From the NCBI GenBank assembly GCA_040275425.1, contig JBEOKB010000227.1, positions 1 through 42,228 of the forward strand: DNA of 42,228 bases. Reading direction: 5' to 3'. Each line of letters opens with the position of its first letter. The first letter of the stretch is position 1. Both the position numbers and the translations under genes were made by a program. The notes beneath the pieces are model-generated. The model was not told the origin of the DNA. It made no database searches and saw only the letters and a program-made list of their open reading frames with translations. Source of the stretch: Pinisolibacter sp040275425 (GTDB lineage: Bacteria > Pseudomonadota > Alphaproteobacteria > Rhizobiales > Ancalomicrobiaceae). Positions 9,783 to 17,045 of this stretch are shown one piece after another.

Positions 9783-10631
9783 ATGAAACTCGTCCGTCAC
9801 GGCGCGCGCGGCGCCGAGAAGCCCGGCCTGATCGATGCCGAGGGGCGCATCCGCGATCTCTCGGGCGTGATCGACGACGTGGCGGGCGAGGTGCTGTCGC
9901 CGGCGGGGCTGGCGCGGCTCGCGGCGATCGATCCGGCGAGCCTGCCGCCGGTGGCGGAGGGGGCGCGAATCGGGGCGTGCGTCGGGCGGGTCGGCAAATT
10001 CGTCGGCATCGGCCTCAACTATGCCGATCACGCCGCCGAGGCGGGGATGGCCATCCCGAAGGAGCCGATCCTGTTCCTCAAGGCGACGAGCTGCATCGCC
10101 GGACCGAACGACGACGTGCCGATGCCGAGGGGCGCGACCAAGCTCGACTGGGAGGTGGAGCTCGGCGTGGTGATCGGCACGGAGGCGCGCCACGTCGCGG
10201 TCGCGGACGCGCTCGGCCACGTCGCCGGCTACTGCACCGTCAACGACGTGTCGGAGCGGGCGTTCCAGACCGAGCGCGGCGGCACCTGGGACAAGGGCAA
10301 GGGCTGCGACGGGTTCGGGCCGATCGGGCCTTGGCTGGTGACGCGCGACGAGGTGGCCGATCCGCAGAACCTGCGGCTGACGCTCGCGGTCGACGGGGTG
10401 GTGCGCCAGGACGGCTCGACCCGCACCATGATCTTCACCGTGGCCGAGCTCGTCGCCTACGTGTCGCAGTTCATGAGCCTACAGCCCGGCGACGTGATCA
10501 CCACCGGCACACCGCCCGGCGTGGGCATGGGGACGAAGCCGGAACCGGTGTTCCTCGCGGTCGGCCAGACGATGCGGCTCGAGGTCGAGGGGCTGGGCGT
10601 CCAGGTGCAGACGGTGGTGGCGCCGCGCTGA
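9783..10631 (+). CDS. Fumarylacetoacetate hydrolase (FAH) family protein
   Basis: A 282-residue FAH-superfamily enzyme of the group often labelled ureidoglycolate lyase or 2,4-diketo-3-deoxy-L-fuconate hydrolase. Members cleave or hydrate 2-keto acids using a divalent metal. The metal-ligand pattern is visible as Glu124 and Glu126 in WEVELG and Asp155 in NDVSERAFQ. The end contains DVITTGTPPGVGMG, typical of the fold. The start MKLVRHGARGAEKPGL fits relatives and has GGGGAG upstream. It stands alone between ahpC and fmt, so context does not define the substrate. Only the family assignment is firm. Confidence 0.85.
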   Translation: MKLVRHGARGAEKPGLIDAEGRIRDLSGVIDDVAGEVLSPAGLARLAAIDPASLPPVAEGARIGACVGRVGKFVGIGLNYADHAAEAGMAIPKEPILFLKATSCIAGPNDDVPMPRGATKLDWEVELGVVIGTEARHVAVADALGHVAGYCTVNDVSERAFQTERGGTWDKGKGCDGFGPIGPWLVTRDEVADPQNLRLTLAVDGVVRQDGSTRTMIFTVAELVAYVSQFMSLQPGDVITTGTPPGVGMGTKPEPVFLAVGQTMRLEVEGLGVQVQTVVAPR

Positions 10632-10747
10632 CGCGGGTTCGACTAGGGCAATCGCTCGACGCGGGGCCCCGGCAATGCAGGGCGACGAGGAGCGCCGCCG
10701 AGCGGCAAGAGGCATTTCGTCGGATTTCATGCCGATCCGAATGGGCC

Positions 10748-10798
10748 ACCCCCCCTCATCCGGCGCGTCGCGCCACCTTCTCCCACGAGGGGAGACGG
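10748..10798. repeat. Dispersed palindromic repeat of rhizobial type
   Basis: The stretch has the form CCCCTCATCCGGCGC-GTC-GCGCC followed by ACCTTCTCCC-ACGA-GGGGAGA. This layout is a familiar dispersed intergenic repeat in Hyphomicrobiales genomes (recalled, not searched). It contains two short inverted repeats, GGCGC/GCGCC and TCTCCC/GGGGAGA. It occupies the middle of the 307-bp gap between the FAH gene and fmt. I see no gene or clear promoter in the rest of that gap. Confidence 0.6.
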
Positions 10799-10938
10799 TA
10801 AGCCGCGGCTCGCGGCTGCGCCCCGGGCAACACGGGCCGTCCGGCTTCGAGCGATTGCCCTGCGGGTTCGGCGGCGGGCTTGACCGCGAGGGGCGCGCGC
10901 GGCATCCCTGCCGGTGAAACTGTTTCGAGGAACCGGCC

Positions 10939-11886
10939 ATGGCGCTCGACGTCGTCTTCATGGGCACGCCCGACTTCGCGGTGCCGACGCTGCGCGCGAT
11001 CGTCGAGGCGGGGCATCGGGTGGTCGCGGTCTATTCGCAGCCGCCGCGTCCGGCCGGACGCGGCATGGCGCCGACGCCCTCGCCGGTGCAGCGCGAGGCG
11101 GAACGACTGGGCATCCCGGTGCTCAACCCGCTCTCCCTGCGCGACGAGGCCGCGGCGGAGACCTTCCGCGCGCACGGCGCCGACGTCGGCGTGGTGGTGG
11201 CCTACGGGCTGCTGCTGCCGGAGACGGTGCTCGCCGCGCCGAGGTTCGGATGTCTCAATCTGCACGGCTCGAAGTTGCCGCGCTGGCGCGGGGCGGCACC
11301 GATCCAGCGGGCGATCATGGCGGGCGACGCCGAGACCGCGGTCGAGGTGATGCAGATGGAGAAGGGGCTCGACACCGGGCCGGTGGCGATGAGCGCCGCC
11401 ACGCCGATCGGGCCGGACGAGACCACCGCCGATCTGCACGACCGGCTCGCCGCGCTCGGCGCGGAGCTGATGGCGCGGGCGCTCGAGGCGCTGGAGGCGG
11501 GCACCTTCGCGACGACGGCGCAGGCGGCCGAGGGGGTCACCTACGCCAGGAAGATCGACAAGGCGGAGGCGCGGATCGACTGGAGCCGCCCGGCGCGGGC
11601 GATCCACGACACCGCGCGCGGCCTGTCGCCGTTTCCCGGCGCATGGTGCGAGGCGACGATCGGCGGCACGGTCGAACGGCTCAAGGTGCTGCGCACCACA
11701 CTCACGGACGCGGATCAGAGCGGGCGCGCGCCCGCGCCGGGCGAGATCCTCGACGCGAGCGGCGCGATCGCCTGCGGCGAGGGGGCGATCCGGCTGATCG
11801 AGATACAGCGCGCGGGGGGCAAGGCCCTGCCGGCGGAAGTGGTTCTGCGCGGGGCCAAACTCGGCCCGGGCGATCGGCTCGGGTGA
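10939..11886 (+). CDS. fmt: Methionyl-tRNA formyltransferase
   Basis: Fmt transfers a formyl group from 10-formyltetrahydrofolate to initiator Met-tRNA. It has 315 residues, the normal length. The N-terminus VVFMGTPDFAVPTL is diagnostic. The catalytic residues appear as Asn107 and His109 in CLNLHGS and Asp145 in KGLDTGPV, with the loop LPRWRGAAPI between. The C-terminal OB-fold tRNA-binding domain begins around residue 210. truA follows after four bases, so the two form an operon. The peptide deformylase gene def, which commonly precedes fmt, is not adjacent here. Confidence 0.97.
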   Translation: MALDVVFMGTPDFAVPTLRAIVEAGHRVVAVYSQPPRPAGRGMAPTPSPVQREAERLGIPVLNPLSLRDEAAAETFRAHGADVGVVVAYGLLLPETVLAAPRFGCLNLHGSKLPRWRGAAPIQRAIMAGDAETAVEVMQMEKGLDTGPVAMSAATPIGPDETTADLHDRLAALGAELMARALEALEAGTFATTAQAAEGVTYARKIDKAEARIDWSRPARAIHDTARGLSPFPGAWCEATIGGTVERLKVLRTTLTDADQSGRAPAPGEILDASGAIACGEGAIRLIEIQRAGGKALPAEVVLRGAKLGPGDRLG

Positions 11887-11890
11887 CGCG

Positions 11891-12628
11891 ATGCCGCGCT
11901 ACAAGCTGACGATCGAATACGACGGCACGCCCTATTGCGGCTTTCAGCGGCAGGCGAACGGCCCCTCGGTGCAGGGGGCGATCGAGACCGCGCTCGAGAA
12001 GCTGAAGGCGGGGTTCGTCACCGTGCGCGGGGCCGGGCGCACCGACACCGGCGTGCACGCCAGCGGGCAGGTGATCCACATCGATCTGCCGCGCGATTGG
12101 CCGGCGGCGAAGCTGATGGACGCGCTCAACTTCCACCTCCAGCCGGAGCCGATCGCGGCGACCGAGGTGGAGAGGGTCGGCGACGACTTCGACGCGCGGT
12201 TCTCGGCCAAGGCGCGGCACTACCTCTACCGCATCGTCGACCGGCGGGCGCCGTTGGCGTTGGAGCTGAACCGCGCCTGGCACGTCAAGACGCGGCTCGA
12301 CGTGGACGCGATGGACCGGGCCGCCAAGATCCTGGTCGGCCATCACGACTTCACCACCTTCCGCTCGACCCACTGCCAGTCGAAGAGCCCGATGAAGACG
12401 CTCGACCGGCTCGACGTGGCGCGCAACGGCGACGTGATCGAGATCCGCGCCTCGGCGCGGTCGTTCCTGCACAATCAGGTGCGCTCGATGGTCGGTTCGG
12501 TGAAGCTGATCGGCGAAGGCAAGTGGGACGAGGCGCGGCTCGTGGCGGCGCTCGAGGCGGCCGACCGCACCGCCTGCGGCGCGGTGGCGCCGTCGGCGGG
12601 GCTGTGTCTGATCAGGGTCGACTACTGA
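11891..12628 (+). CDS. truA: tRNA pseudouridine(38-40) synthase
   Basis: TruA converts uridines 38, 39 and 40 of the tRNA anticodon arm to pseudouridine. It has 245 residues. The N-terminus is MPRYKLTIEYDGTPYCGFQRQ. The catalytic Asp52 is in GAGRTDTGVHA. Conserved motifs HDFTTFRS and SFLHNQVRSMVG follow. Its start is four bases after the fmt stop, so it is translated from the same message. It converges on the TetR gene with a 16-bp gap and no visible terminator. Confidence 0.97.
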   Translation: MPRYKLTIEYDGTPYCGFQRQANGPSVQGAIETALEKLKAGFVTVRGAGRTDTGVHASGQVIHIDLPRDWPAAKLMDALNFHLQPEPIAATEVERVGDDFDARFSAKARHYLYRIVDRRAPLALELNRAWHVKTRLDVDAMDRAAKILVGHHDFTTFRSTHCQSKSPMKTLDRLDVARNGDVIEIRASARSFLHNQVRSMVGSVKLIGEGKWDEARLVAALEAADRTACGAVAPSAGLCLIRVDY

Positions 12629-12644
12629 GGATCGGCGGAGCGGC

Positions 12645-13262
12645 TCAGCCGCGCGCGGCGGAGCGGACGAGGGCGTCGTCGACGTAGGCCTCGCACAGCG
12701 CGACGCCGACGTCGGGGCGGTAGCTGTCGGGATCGAGGCACCAGGCGAGCCACAGGCCGTCCATCAGCGCGGCGAGGCCGAGGGCGGCGCGGGCGGCGTC
12801 GAAGACGACCGGCCCGGCGCAGGCGGCGAGATCGACCTCGAGGGTGCGGCGATAATCGGCCCAGGTGCGCTGCTGGATCGCCTTGAGCTGGTCGGAGTGC
12901 GGCAGCAGGCTCCAGAACACCACCCAGACCTTGAGCAGGCCGGGATCGAGCACGGCGTCGGAGAAGGACGCGGCGACGAAGGCGGAGAGGCGGCGGCGAG
13001 GGTCGGCGATCGGCTCGACGTCGGCGAGGATCGCCGCCATCACGTCGCGGGCGACCTTCTCGTAGGCGGCGGCGACCAGCGATTCGATGCCCTCGAAATG
13101 GTGATTGACCAGACCGGCGGACACGCCGGCCTCGGCGGCGATGCGCCGGACCGACACGCCCTGGTGACCATAGCGGGCGAGACAGCGCAGCGTCGCCTCG
13201 ACCAGATCGACGCGGCGATCCTCGGGCAGGGCTCTGCGGTACTTCGGCTGCCGTGCGACCAT
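12645..13262 (-). CDS. TetR-family transcriptional regulator, BetI-like
   Basis: A 205-residue one-component regulator. The helix-turn-helix spans about residues 34-62 (VSVRRIAAEAGVSAGLVNHHF), with BetI-type GLVNHHF rather than the commoner LYYHF. The C-terminal ligand domain resembles the BetI/TetR_C_6 type. BetI represses choline-to-betaine genes, but no betA/betB lie here, so the target and ligand are unknown. It is preceded by a hairpin that separates it from a secreted-protein gene. The neighbouring truA is convergent and unlikely to be its target. Confidence 0.85.
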   Translation of the reverse strand: MVARQPKYRRALPEDRRVDLVEATLRCLARYGHQGVSVRRIAAEAGVSAGLVNHHFEGIESLVAAAYEKVARDVMAAILADVEPIADPRRRLSAFVAASFSDAVLDPGLLKVWVVFWSLLPHSDQLKAIQQRTWADYRRTLEVDLAACAGPVVFDAARAALGLAALMDGLWLAWCLDPDSYRPDVGVALCEAYVDDALVRSAARG

Positions 13263-13297
13263 GTCCCCATCCTCCTCACGGGCGCCGCGAGCCGACG

Positions 13298-13319
13298 GCC
13301 CCCTTCTCCCGCAGGGGGC
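13298..13319 (-). terminator. Hairpin between secreted-protein gene and TetR gene
   Basis: GCCCCCT and AGGGGGC pair with an 8-nt loop, 11 bp past the stop of the small secreted-protein gene. The sequence also resembles the second half of the dispersed repeat at 10748. It may terminate the upstream transcript. Confidence 0.5.
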
Positions 13320-13329
13320 TCGGCGGCGA

Positions 13330-13767
13330 TCAGGGGCGCTTCCAGGTCGCGGCGACCTGAAGCCCGAAGCGCACGATGGTCTCCGAACCGTCCGGGCTCT
13401 TGCGGACGTTGAAGCACTTCTCGCGGTTGGTGCCGGTCCAGCGCGAGCAGTAGCCCTCGGCGATCACGCGCCAATAGCCGATCACCGGCTTGGGCTTCTT
13501 GGCGGCCACGGCCACGCGGGCGGCCTTGCCGTCGCCGGTGAAGACCATCTTGTAGGCGGTGCCGTCCGGGCCGGTGGCGACGAAGGGCTGGCCGTCGAAC
13601 CACTGCGCCCGGATCTCCTCGCCGCTCAGCTTCGGCGGCAGGCCGGAATGATCGGTCTCGGGCGCCTTGGGCTGGGCGAAGGCGGGCCCGGCCACGGCGA
13701 GGGACACGGCGAAGACGGCCGACGCGAGGGCGCCGGCCGTGAGGGACGAAGGGAGAGGGAAGGTCAT
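13330..13767 (-). CDS. Small secreted protein of unknown function
   Basis: A 145-residue protein with a clear signal peptide: a hydrophobic stretch at about residues 7-30 ending GPAFA before QPKAPE. The mature part has GYWRVIAEGYCSRWTG followed by REKCFNV. The two cysteines, about 14 residues apart, could form a disulfide in the periplasm. The W-C-x-W...C pattern recalls DUF995-like and related small alphaproteobacterial exported proteins, but I cannot assign it to a family. ATG 13767 is chosen because it gives the compact signal peptide; GAGGAG lies 11 bases upstream. It sits between the TetR gene and the D-glycerate dehydrogenase gene, both on the same strand. Confidence 0.75.
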   Translation of the reverse strand: MTFPLPSSLTAGALASAVFAVSLAVAGPAFAQPKAPETDHSGLPPKLSGEEIRAQWFDGQPFVATGPDGTAYKMVFTGDGKAARVAVAAKKPKPVIGYWRVIAEGYCSRWTGTNREKCFNVRKSPDGSETIVRFGLQVAATWKRP

Positions 13768-13825
13768 CGAGTGCGAAACTCCTCGCTCGGCGACCGCCGC
13801 GACGATCCGGACGACCCGAAGGCCG

Positions 13826-14812
13826 TCAGAGCATCGACGGCAGCACGCGGTCGGGGGGACGGTGGCCATCCTGGAACACTTTGATGTTGATGATCACCCG
13901 CTCGCCCATGTCGATGCGGCCCTCGATCGTGGCCGAACCCATGTGCGGCAGGAGCACCACCCGGCTGGAACGGGCCAGCTTGGGATTGACCGCCGGCTCG
14001 TGCTCGAACACGTCGAGACCGGCGCCGGCCAGTTCACCGGCATCGAGCATACGGGCGAGCGCGTTCTCGTCGATCACTTCACCACGGGCGGTGTTGACGA
14101 CGAAGGCCTCGGGACGCAGCAGCTTGAGGCGGCGGGCCGACAGGAGGTGATAGGTGCCCGGGGTGTGGGGGCAATGGATCGAGACGACGTCCATGCGGGC
14201 GAGCATCTGATCGAGGCTCTCCCAGTAGGTCGCCTCCAGCCCCTCCTCGACCGACGTCGGCAGGCGACGGCGGTTGTGGTAGTGGATCGACATGCCGAAG
14301 GCCTTGGCGCGGCGGGCGACGGCCTGACCGATGCGGCCCATGCCGATGATGCCGAGGCGCTTGCCGTTGATGCGGTGGCCGAGCATCCAGGTCGGCGACC
14401 AGCCGCCCCAGTCGCCCGACTGCATCACGGCCATGCCCTCGGCCATGCGACGCGGCACGGCGAGAATCAGCGCCATGGTCATGTCGGCGGTGTCCTCGGT
14501 GAGGACGCCGGGGGTGTTGGTGACGGTGATGCCGCGGTTGAGCGCGGTCTGGACGTCGATGTTGTCGACGCCGGTGCCGTAGTTGGCGATCAGACGCAGC
14601 TGCGGGCCGGCCTGACTGATGACGGCGGCGTCGATGGTGTCGGTGACCGTGGGCACCAGCACTTCGCAGCTCTTGACCGCCTCGACCAGTTCGGCCTGGG
14701 TCATCGGGCGGTCGTCGACGTTGAGACGCGCATCGAAGAGCTCGCGCATGCGGGTCTCGATGACGTCGGGCAGCCGACGGGTGACGATCACCGAGGGTTT
14801 GCTCTTCGGCAT
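13826..14812 (-). CDS. D-2-hydroxyacid dehydrogenase (D-glycerate dehydrogenase / hydroxypyruvate reductase)
   Basis: A 328-residue NAD(P)H-dependent dehydrogenase that probably interconverts hydroxypyruvate and D-glycerate, or glyoxylate and glycolate. The Rossmann motif GIIGMGRIG starts at residue 154. The catalytic triad is visible: Arg243 in NTARGEV, Glu272 in FEHEP and His290 in LLPHMGS. ATG 14812 gives the N-terminus MPKSKPSVIVTRRLP, which matches the family; a longer open frame upstream is not conserved-looking. It diverges from an SH3 secreted-protein gene across a 322-bp gap. Substrate choice among 2-hydroxyacids is inferred from similarity. Confidence 0.9.
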   Translation of the reverse strand: MPKSKPSVIVTRRLPDVIETRMRELFDARLNVDDRPMTQAELVEAVKSCEVLVPTVTDTIDAAVISQAGPQLRLIANYGTGVDNIDVQTALNRGITVTNTPGVLTEDTADMTMALILAVPRRMAEGMAVMQSGDWGGWSPTWMLGHRINGKRLGIIGMGRIGQAVARRAKAFGMSIHYHNRRRLPTSVEEGLEATYWESLDQMLARMDVVSIHCPHTPGTYHLLSARRLKLLRPEAFVVNTARGEVIDENALARMLDAGELAGAGLDVFEHEPAVNPKLARSSRVVLLPHMGSATIEGRIDMGERVIINIKVFQDGHRPPDRVLPSML

Positions 14813-15134
14813 GGGCTCCGTTACTCCCCGTCTCACATCTTTCGCGACGCCCCTTCCCGTTCGGGATCGGGCCGCGTGGAGGTCGCCGTTCCGTTCTCCG
14901 GTTCCGGTCGAACCGGCCGGAGAAGGCGCCGTGCGACTCCGCGCGACGTTCGCCGCGCTTCGTTGAAGTCTCCTTAACCCCGTCGCTCCCACAGTCGAAC
15001 TCGGACGCGTCGGGATCACGTCGTTCTCTCTAGCAGAAGCTTCGCAAATGACAATTCGTCGAGGAACCTACCTTTCGTCGCGGTTGCGGCCGAACGAGCA
15101 CGACGACCGCGCCCGGCGCTCCCGGACGGCGGCG
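14813..15134. other. Divergent intergenic region with inverted repeat
   Basis: This 322-bp gap separates the D-glycerate dehydrogenase (minus) from the SH3 protein (plus). It contains a perfect inverted repeat CCGGTTC-CGGTC-GAACCGG at 14898-14916. Promoters for both genes should lie here, but no clear -35/-10 pair stands out. An upstream in-frame ATG at 15048 could extend the SH3 gene into it. Confidence 0.4.
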
Positions 15135-15641
15135 ATGCGATCGATCGCGACGGCGGCGTTGCTCGTCCTCGCCGGACCGATCGCGGCGGCGGCGCAGTCG
15201 ATGCAGGTCGGGCCGAGCGGACTGCCGTTGCCGCGGTTCGCCTCGACCAAGTCGTCGCCGGTCAACATTCGCATGGGGCCGACGCCCGAACACGAGGTGG
15301 CGTGGACCTTCGTGAAACCCGGTGTTCCGGTGGAGATCACCCAGGAATTCGATGTGTGGTTGCGCATTCGCGACAGCGAGGGCCAGGAGGGCTGGGTCAA
15401 GAAGACGCTGCTCTCGGGCAAGCGCACCGCTCTGGTGGCGCCGTGGGAGAAGAAGGGCACGACGCCGATCCGCGACAAGGGCGACCCCGCCGCGCGCATC
15501 CTCGCCAACGTCGAGCCGGGGGTCCGAATCGACGTCGCCGAATGTTCGGGCAAGTGGTGCCGAATTTCGGTGGAGAACGTCGGCGGCTGGATCGAGCAGT
15601 CGCGAATCTGGGGCGTCTACCCCGACGAGACCTTCCGCTGA
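15135..15641 (+). CDS. Secreted SH3-domain protein
   Basis: A 168-residue exported protein from ATG 15135. The signal peptide is MRSIATAALLVLAGPIAAAA before QSMQVG. Two bacterial-SH3-like repeats follow: one near SSPVNIRMGPTPEHEVAW through EGWVKKTLL, the second near GDPAARILANVEPGVRIDV through GGWIEQSRIWGVYP. Such domains often bind cell-wall peptides, so a periplasmic envelope role is plausible. An in-frame ATG at 15048 would add 29 charged residues; I prefer 15135 because it leaves a normal signal peptide. It is followed by a GNAT gene after 16 bp, probably co-transcribed. Confidence 0.85.
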   Translation: MRSIATAALLVLAGPIAAAAQSMQVGPSGLPLPRFASTKSSPVNIRMGPTPEHEVAWTFVKPGVPVEITQEFDVWLRIRDSEGQEGWVKKTLLSGKRTALVAPWEKKGTTPIRDKGDPAARILANVEPGVRIDVAECSGKWCRISVENVGGWIEQSRIWGVYPDETFR

Positions 15642-15657
15642 ACCTCAGGAGCGCCCC

Positions 15658-16155
15658 ATGATCGTCCGCGACGCCGTCGACGCCGATCTCGCCGCCGTGC
15701 GCGACGTCTACAATCACGCCGTGGCCCACACCACGGCGATCTGGAACGAGGTGATCGTCGACCTCGACGACCGGCGGCGCTGGCATGCGACACGGGTCGG
15801 GCTCGGCTATCCGGTGCTGGTGGCGGAGATCGACGGGGCGGTCGCCGGCTACGGCTCGTTCGGCGACTTCCGCGCCTTCGACGGCTATCGCCACACCATC
15901 GAGCATTCGGTCTACGTCGGCGAGGGCCACCGGCGCCGGGGCGCGGCGCGGGCGCTGCTCGGCGTGCTGGAGGCGCGGGCGATCGCGCTCGGCAAGCACG
16001 CGATGGTCGGGGCGATCGAGGCGGAGAACACCGCGTCGATCGCACTGCACCGCGACCTCGGCTTCGACTTCTGCGGTCGGTTGCCGCAGGTCGGGCGCAA
16101 GTTCGGACGGTGGCTCGATCTGGTGTTCATGGTCAAGGTGATCGGGACGGACTGA
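15658..16155 (+). CDS. GNAT N-acetyltransferase, phosphinothricin/methionine-sulfoximine acetyltransferase-like
   Basis: A 165-residue GNAT enzyme that transfers acetyl from acetyl-CoA to an amine. The N-terminal block DLAAVRDVYNHAVAHTTAIWNE and the length match the PAT/MnaT group, which acetylates phosphinothricin, methionine sulfoximine or related amino acids. The acetyl-CoA-binding motif A is HRRRGAARALL (about residues 89-99). Motif B includes AENTASIALHRDLGF. AGGAG lies seven bases before ATG 15658. It follows the SH3 gene and precedes a MarR gene on the same strand. The true physiological substrate is unknown. Confidence 0.88.
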   Translation: MIVRDAVDADLAAVRDVYNHAVAHTTAIWNEVIVDLDDRRRWHATRVGLGYPVLVAEIDGAVAGYGSFGDFRAFDGYRHTIEHSVYVGEGHRRRGAARALLGVLEARAIALGKHAMVGAIEAENTASIALHRDLGFDFCGRLPQVGRKFGRWLDLVFMVKVIGTD

Positions 16156-16223
16156 GGCGCGGCGGCGCGGCCTCGCCGTTCGTCGGCGTTGTCGGCCGCG
16201 CGCGGTCGTGCCATGTATCGTGC

Positions 16224-16745
16224 ATGCAGGACAGACCACTCGCCAACCGTCTCGCCGCCCTCGCCACCTCTCTCGACGACGCCGTTCACGCCGAGACCGA
16301 CGAGCTGTCGGCGAGCGCGGTCGCGGCGCTGCAGACCATCCGGCAGATCGGGCCGATGGCGATCCAGGACGTGGCGCGGATCATCGGGCTGACCCATTCG
16401 GCGACGGTGCGGCTGATCGACCGACTGGAGAAGGACTGGCTGGTGCGGCGGCTGAGCCGCAAGGGCCGCGAGGTGCGGGTCGAGGCGACGGCGCGCGGGC
16501 GGCGGCGGGCCGGACAGTTCCAGGATCGACGGCTGGCGGCGGCGGACGCGCTGCTCGCGGCGCTCGACGCCGAGGAGCGCACGGTGCTGGCGCGGGCGAT
16601 CGACAAGATGCTCGAGGCCTCGGTGACCGACGCGGGTCGGGCGGACCGCACGTGCCGTTCGTGCGACCGCGAGGCGTGCCGCGCCAAGGGCTGCCCGGTC
16701 GAGGCGGCGGCGGCGGCGCTGCCGGAGGTTCCGGCGAAGCCCTGA
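16224..16745 (+). CDS. MarR-family regulator with cysteine-rich C-terminal tail
   Basis: A 173-residue winged-helix regulator. The DNA-binding region is IQDVARIIGLTHSATVRLIDRLEKDWLVRR (about 42-72, given as a segment), followed by the wing KGREVRVEATARGRRR. The tail contains TCRSCDREACRAKGC (about residues 135-149): four cysteines in a C-x2-C-x4-C-x4-C layout. Such a cluster could bind a metal or sense redox state. I recall similar CxxC...CPV tails in some MarR proteins, but their ligand is not established here. The start is ATG 16224; the frame is open further upstream, overlapping the GNAT gene, without MarR-like sequence. Targets are unknown; the adjacent GNAT gene is a candidate. Confidence 0.85.
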   Translation: MQDRPLANRLAALATSLDDAVHAETDELSASAVAALQTIRQIGPMAIQDVARIIGLTHSATVRLIDRLEKDWLVRRLSRKGREVRVEATARGRRRAGQFQDRRLAAADALLAALDAEERTVLARAIDKMLEASVTDAGRADRTCRSCDREACRAKGCPVEAAAAALPEVPAKP

Positions 16746-16782
16746 TCGCGACCGAGGCCGACGACGATCCCCCGGAACGAGA

Positions 16783-16803
16783 ACGGGCGCCCGAGGCGCC
16801 CGT
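16783..16803 (+). terminator. Hairpin terminator after MarR gene
   Basis: ACGGGCGCC-CGA-GGCGCCCGT is a perfect 9-bp stem with a 3-nt loop, 38 bp past the MarR stop. No T tract follows, so termination may need Rho. Confidence 0.6.
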
Positions 16804-16862
16804 ATCACGTCGTCGTATCGTCGAATTCACATCAGATCGATGACGTCTCGCCCTCTACGGAT

Positions 16863-16941
16863 GGGAGCGAAGGCTCTCCATGGTGAGGAGCCCCCCCCCG
16901 TAGCGCGCCTCGAACCACGAAGGGGCGATGGGCAACGATCC
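16863..16941 (-). repeat. Dispersed repeat, copy A
   Basis: Read on the minus strand, this copy shares long blocks with copy B at 19852-19931. CGTTGCCCATCG, CCCTTCGTGGTTCGAG and CTCACCATG occur in the same order and nearly the same spacing. The GC-rich centre differs. It fills most of the 300-bp gap between the MarR gene and the TRAP binding-protein gene, where no other gene is visible. It looks like a mobile or REP-like intergenic element, but no family name is certain. Confidence 0.7.
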
Positions 16942-17045
16942 TGCCGCACCCCGGGCGCGGTTCTTCGTGGATCGAGGGCCGCCCGCGCGGCCATCTCACC
17001 AACAAGAACCTCCTTCGAACCGGTCCGAAATTCATCGGATCGGCA

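Noticed and set aside
12645..13262. BetI regulator of a betaine operon
   Set aside because: No betA, betB or choline transporter in the neighbourhood, so only the BetI-like family call is kept.
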